This document shows, piece by piece, positions 62,193 through 64,000 of a stretch of DNA of 64,000 nucleotides. Each line of letters begins with the position of its first letter. Positions within the stretch are counted from its first letter, which is position 1. The translations under genes were made by a program, and so were the position numbers. The notes below the pieces were generated by a model. The model worked only from the letters and a program-made list of their open reading frames with translations. It had not been told where the DNA came from and made no database searches. This stretch comes from Ferrovibrio sp. (lineage in GTDB: Bacteria; Pseudomonadota; Alphaproteobacteria; Ferrovibrionales; Ferrovibrionaceae), in NCBI RefSeq assembly GCF_002796975.1, contig NZ_PEKV01000008.1, positions 22,077 to 86,076 on the forward strand, read 5' to 3'.

Positions 62193-62900
62193 ATGGCTGA
62201 AGCGAAAGTCGCAATCGTTACCGGCGCCGGCAAGGGTATGGGCGCCGGCATCCTGAAGAAGCTCGCCGCTGACGGCTATAAAGTCGCGGCGATGTCGCCC
62301 TCGGGCGCCGCCAAGACTCTCGCCGAGAGTCTCGGTGGCGTCGGCACGGCGGGATCGAATGCCAGGGCGGAAGACGTCAAGGCGCTGGTCGATCTCACGC
62401 TCTCGAAATACGGCCGGATCGATGCGGTGGTGAACAACACCGGCCATCCGCCCAAGGGCAAGCTGCTCGAACTAGATGACGCTGCCTGGACCACCGGGTT
62501 CGAACTGGTGCATCTGGCAGTGATCCGCATGGTGCGGCTGGTGACGCCAGTGATGCTGCAGCAGAAGACGGGCGGCGCTTTCGTCAACCTGCTGACCTAC
62601 GCGACGTTTGAGCCTGAAAGCGATTTCCCGATCTCGGGCCCAGTGCGCGCCGCGGTGGCGGCATTCTCGAAAGTCTATGCCGACCAGTATGCGGCGCAGG
62701 GCATTCGCATGAACAATGTGCTGCCCGGCTTCATCGACAGTCTGCCGGCCAAGGACGAGCGCGTCGCGCGCATTCCGATGAAACGCTACGGCACGGTGCG
62801 CGAGATCGCAGACACCGTCGCCTTCCTGCTGTCGGAGCAGGCAAGCTACATCACCGGTCAGAATATCCGCGTCGACGGCGGCATCACGCGGTCTGTTTGA
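62193..62900 (+). CDS. Short-chain dehydrogenase/reductase family protein without catalytic Tyr, inside the pdh operon
   Basis: 235 residues, Rossmann fold with TGAGKGMGAGI, AVVNNTGHPPKG and a late ITGQNIRVDGG. At the active site the usual Ser and Tyr-x3-Lys positions read LLTYATF and A-A-F-S-K, so both Ser and Tyr are absent and only Lys remains. It lies 10 bp after pdhC and 12 bp before lpdA. A role related to pyruvate oxidation is implied by position; enzymatic activity is doubtful. ATG at 62193 with GAGG upstream. Confidence 0.85.
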   Translation: MAEAKVAIVTGAGKGMGAGILKKLAADGYKVAAMSPSGAAKTLAESLGGVGTAGSNARAEDVKALVDLTLSKYGRIDAVVNNTGHPPKGKLLELDDAAWTTGFELVHLAVIRMVRLVTPVMLQQKTGGAFVNLLTYATFEPESDFPISGPVRAAVAAFSKVYADQYAAQGIRMNNVLPGFIDSLPAKDERVARIPMKRYGTVREIADTVAFLLSEQASYITGQNIRVDGGITRSV

Positions 62901-62912
62901 GAAGAGGCTCCC

Positions 62913-64000
62913 ATGGCTGATACCAGTTTCGATCTGATCGTCGTCGGCAGCGGCCCGGGCGGCTACACCACCGCCATCCGCGGCGCCCAGCTCGGCATGA
63001 AGACCGCGATCATCGAACGCGAGCATCTTGGCGGCATCTGCCTGAACTGGGGTTGTATCCCGACCAAGGCTTTGCTGCGCTCGGCGGAGATTTACTCGAA
63101 CATCAAACATGCCGAAGCTTTCGGTTTCACCGTCGAAGGCAAAGTCAGCATCGACACCAAGAAGGTGGTCGAGCGGTCGCGCAAGGTGGCCGCGCAGCTG
63201 TCGGGCGGCGTGAAGCACCTGATGAAGAAGAACAAGATCACGGTCTTCGACGGCCATGGTATTCTCAATGGTGCCGGCAAGGTGAAAGTCACCAAGGATG
63301 ACAAGCCGGTCGCCGAGCTGACCGCCAAGCACATCATCCTCGCCACCGGCGCGCGTGCGCGATCGCTGCCCGGCCTGGAGCCAGATGGCAAGCTGGTCTG
63401 GACCTACAAGGAAGCCATGGTGCCGCCGGCGCTGCCGAAGAGCCTGCTCGTCATCGGCTCGGGCGCCATCGGTATCGAATTCGCCAGCTTCTATCGCCAG
63501 CTTGGGTCGGACGTCACTGTCGTCGAAGTGATGGACCGCGTGCTGCCGGTCGAGGATGAGGAAATCTCGGGCCTGGCCAAAAAGGCTTTCGAGAAGCAGG
63601 GTATGAAAATCCATCTCGGCACGACTGTGACGGCGCTCAAGAAGGGCATCGATACCGTCACCGCCGTGCTGAAGGACAAGGCCGGCAAGGAATCCGAGAT
63701 CACGGTCGAGCGCGTGATCCTCGCCGTCGGTATTGTCGGCAATGTTGAAAACATCGGGCTTGAGACCACCAAAGTGAAGGTCGAGAAGACCCATGTGGTG
63801 ACGGATGAATACAGCCGCACGGCGGAGCCGGGCATCTATGCCATCGGCGACCTGACCGGCCCGCCCTGGCTGGCGCACAAGGCTGGCCATGAAGGCGTGA
63901 TCTGCGTCGAGAAGATCGCTGGCGAGAAGGACGTACATCCGCTCAACGTCTCCAACATTCCGGGCTGCACGTATTGTACGCCGCAGATCGCCAGCGTCGG
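62913..64000 (+). CDS. lpdA: Dihydrolipoyl dehydrogenase (E3), 3' end cut by window
   Basis: About 362 residues visible. FAD-binding GSGPGGYTTAIRGAQLG, redox-active disulfide Cys43-Cys48 in GGICLNWGCIPTK, NAD-binding VIGSGAIGIEFASF and the second FAD motif YAIGDLTGPPWLAHKA. It reoxidises dihydrolipoamide of E2. ATG at 62913 follows AGAGG. The dimerisation domain continues beyond the window. Confidence 0.97.
   Translation, partial: MADTSFDLIVVGSGPGGYTTAIRGAQLGMKTAIIEREHLGGICLNWGCIPTKALLRSAEIYSNIKHAEAFGFTVEGKVSIDTKKVVERSRKVAAQLSGGVKHLMKKNKITVFDGHGILNGAGKVKVTKDDKPVAELTAKHIILATGARARSLPGLEPDGKLVWTYKEAMVPPALPKSLLVIGSGAIGIEFASFYRQLGSDVTVVEVMDRVLPVEDEEISGLAKKAFEKQGMKIHLGTTVTALKKGIDTVTAVLKDKAGKESEITVERVILAVGIVGNVENIGLETTKVKVEKTHVVTDEYSRTAEPGIYAIGDLTGPPWLAHKAGHEGVICVEKIAGEKDVHPLNVSNIPGCTYCTPQIASV

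Overview
Two different DNAs meet in this window. Both flanks (1-9.6 kb and 43.6-64 kb) are GC-rich chromosome of an alphaproteobacterium. The evidence is a LexA whose gene carries the alphaproteobacterial SOS box (GTTC-N7-GTTC), a pyruvate dehydrogenase E1-beta with its own N-terminal lipoyl domain, and the neighbourhood tpiA-secG-pyrG-eno-ftsB-like-pdhA-pdhB-pdhC-lpdA. A Rhodospirillales-type organism is my best guess; the species cannot be told from the sequence.

The middle (about 9,626-43,638; 34.0 kb) is an AT-richer, tightly packed prophage. It sits inside a host gene for a Tag-type DNA-3-methyladenine glycosylase: the 5' part of that gene is at 43.6-43.8 kb, the 3' part at 9.1-9.6 kb, and the two join in frame across a shared 7-bp core. 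Left to right the prophage holds: an integrase with arm-type repeats overlapping its promoter; a block of small unrecognised genes on both strands (11-17 kb); a gene-poor regulatory stretch (17.0-18.4 kb); a cargo-like pair (a Rap1a/Tai-type exported protein and a membrane protein); a repeat-rich gene-free stretch (19.9-21.0 kb); a leftward terminase operon; and a rightward virion operon (portal, scaffold, major capsid protein, fibre-like paralogs, tail adaptor and nozzle-like proteins, three internal or ejection-like proteins). It ends with small genes around a second SOS box. The virion set is podovirus-like. I recognise no DNA polymerase, primase, helicase, phage RNA polymerase, CI-type repressor or endolysin, so early functions are either novel or supplied by the host. 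One ejection-like gene looks truncated, so the phage may be defective.

The least explained signals are in the prophage. (1) A T4-late-promoter-like octamer, NATAAATA, recurs almost only between genes or over stop codons, often just after a terminator and 25-40 nt before a start codon; in three places it begins a short gene-free unit that ends in a strong hairpin (candidate small RNAs). (2) Two gene-free stretches about 6 kb apart share a 25-nt block (20/25 identical) followed by stems whose bases differ but still pair. (3) A peptide motif VG(P/T)DADA..NN.QG is shared by a small exported protein beside the integrase and by tandem units in a virion protein. (4) A 25-bp direct repeat brackets a 50-residue membrane gene exactly one gene length apart.

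On the host side, comEC, lexA, a chemoreceptor, a macrodomain protein, a polysaccharide deacetylase-like protein and a TPR-methyltransferase lie to the left. A histidine kinase, trpE, ppiD, tpiA, a KamA-type radical SAM enzyme, secG, pyrG, eno, a tautomerase, an SDR/LysR divergent pair, an ftsB-like gene and the pdh operon lie to the right. Both SDR enzymes lack the catalytic tyrosine. The host intergenic DNA holds palindromic repeats and a helically phased CTTAT array upstream of secG.
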